Source: Clostridia bacterium
GTDB taxonomy: Bacteria; Bacillota; Clostridia; Oscillospirales; CAG-272
Assembly (NCBI GenBank): GCA_017462485.1
Contig: JAFTRA010000017.1
Span: 1 to 64,000 of the forward strand
Reading direction: 5' to 3'
Length of the DNA stretch: 64,000 nucleotides
Position 1 is the first letter of the stretch; the number at the start of each line of letters is the position of its first letter. A program made the translations under genes and the position numbers. Under the pieces are notes generated by a model. The model did not search any database and had not been told where the DNA came from. It was given only the letters and a program-made list of their open reading frames with translations. Positions 63,736 through 64,000 of the stretch are shown piece by piece.

Positions 63736-64000
63736 TCAATCGACGATATATCTTGAGAGGCTGCCTTGCTCTTCCGCGCCAAGAATTGCCTTAACCAGAA
63801 TACCTTCAGCCTGATAGTCAACGCTGTTAACTGTGCAGTTGTCGTACATTTTACTTACCACTGACTGCTCACTGTAAGGAATCAGGAGCGTGCATTCTCT
63901 TTTTCCCTCGTGAATAACCTTTTCAATAACCGAAAGTAAATTATCAATACCGCGGTTTTCCTTTGCGGAAATTACAACCGTGCGTTCCTTTGGAACGGCA
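63736..64000 (-). CDS. hflX: GTPase HflX, C-terminal part (runs off the window)
   Basis: The visible 88 residues end VKAILGAEEQGSLSRYIVD. VVISAKENRGIDNLL is the GTPase G5 motif (SAK), and CTLLIPYSEQSVVSKMY with DYQAEGILVKAIL are the HflX C-terminal signature. HflX splits stalled 70S ribosomes. The remainder lies beyond the window edge. Stop codon eight bases before the yigZ-like start. Confidence 0.8.
   Translation of the reverse strand, partial: AVPKERTVVISAKENRGIDNLLSVIEKVIHEGKRECTLLIPYSEQSVVSKMYDNCTVNSVDYQAEGILVKAILGAEEQGSLSRYIVD

Overview
This is a chromosomal window from a low-GC, spore-forming member of the Clostridia, probably an uncultured gut or anaerobic lineage. The evidence is the gene order yybS-gdpP-rplI-dnaB-tilS-ftsH, dnaG-rpoD as neighbours, the sporulation genes spoVT and a cwlD-like amidase, acetate kinase beside tmcAL, a biotin-dependent Na+-pumping decarboxylase cluster, strong GGAGG-type ribosome binding sites and many TTGACA/TATAAT-type promoters with 17-base spacers. 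I see no phage, insertion sequence, CRISPR array or rRNA.

Layout. 1-2.4 kb: aspartate kinase, then about 0.8 kb without genes that holds three copies of a repeat resembling the 3' tail of the adjacent tRNA-Ser(GGA). 2.5-9 kb (minus strand): an acyltransferase-like protein without its catalytic His, an EF-G paralogue, radA, a cwlD-like amidase and a membrane protein. 9-11 kb (plus): a Xer-type recombinase and a HTH/TPR regulator. 11.1-16.3 kb (plus): a five-gene biotin carboxyltransferase/Na+-pump operon with two different carboxyltransferases. 16.5-20.7 kb (plus): a small sugar locus with a HTH-PfkB kinase fusion, a sorbose-phosphate-reductase-like dehydrogenase and a fucose-isomerase-like protein; its first two genes use CGN arginine codons more than the neighbours do. 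20.8-29.5 kb (minus): ftsH, tilS, dnaB, rplI, gdpP, yybS. 29.7-36.5 kb (plus): recG, rarA, a lipid kinase and comEC. 36.5-44.3 kb (minus): ychF, an ABC exporter with a coiled-coil membrane partner, a candidate structured leader RNA, and a BlaI/BlaR1-like pair with a membrane protein and a clear double operator. 44.4 kb: an orphan response regulator. 45-51.7 kb (minus): a type IIA topoisomerase A subunit, tsaC, prfA, an M18 aminopeptidase and coaE. 52-57 kb: a P-loop ATPase, ackA, tmcAL and two unknown proteins. 57.2-64 kb (minus): spoVT, a PHP phosphoesterase, a solute-binding lipoprotein followed by an SGNH-hydrolase remnant, rpoD, dnaG, a YigZ-family protein and the 3' end of hflX.

Most genes are housekeeping (replication, repair, translation, protein quality control). 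The observation I rate highest is a 207-nt RNA at 41020-41226. It has a good promoter placed exactly at the base of a long nested stem, ends in an intrinsic terminator, can form competing pairings, and lies ahead of the ABC operon. I cannot assign it to a known RNA family by eye. Other points for a second look are the tRNA-tail-derived repeats, the kinase-regulator fusion locus, the double-carboxyltransferase operon, the BlaR-type sensor without a beta-lactamase, a tandem palindrome at 56070 and an inverted repeat after rpoD.
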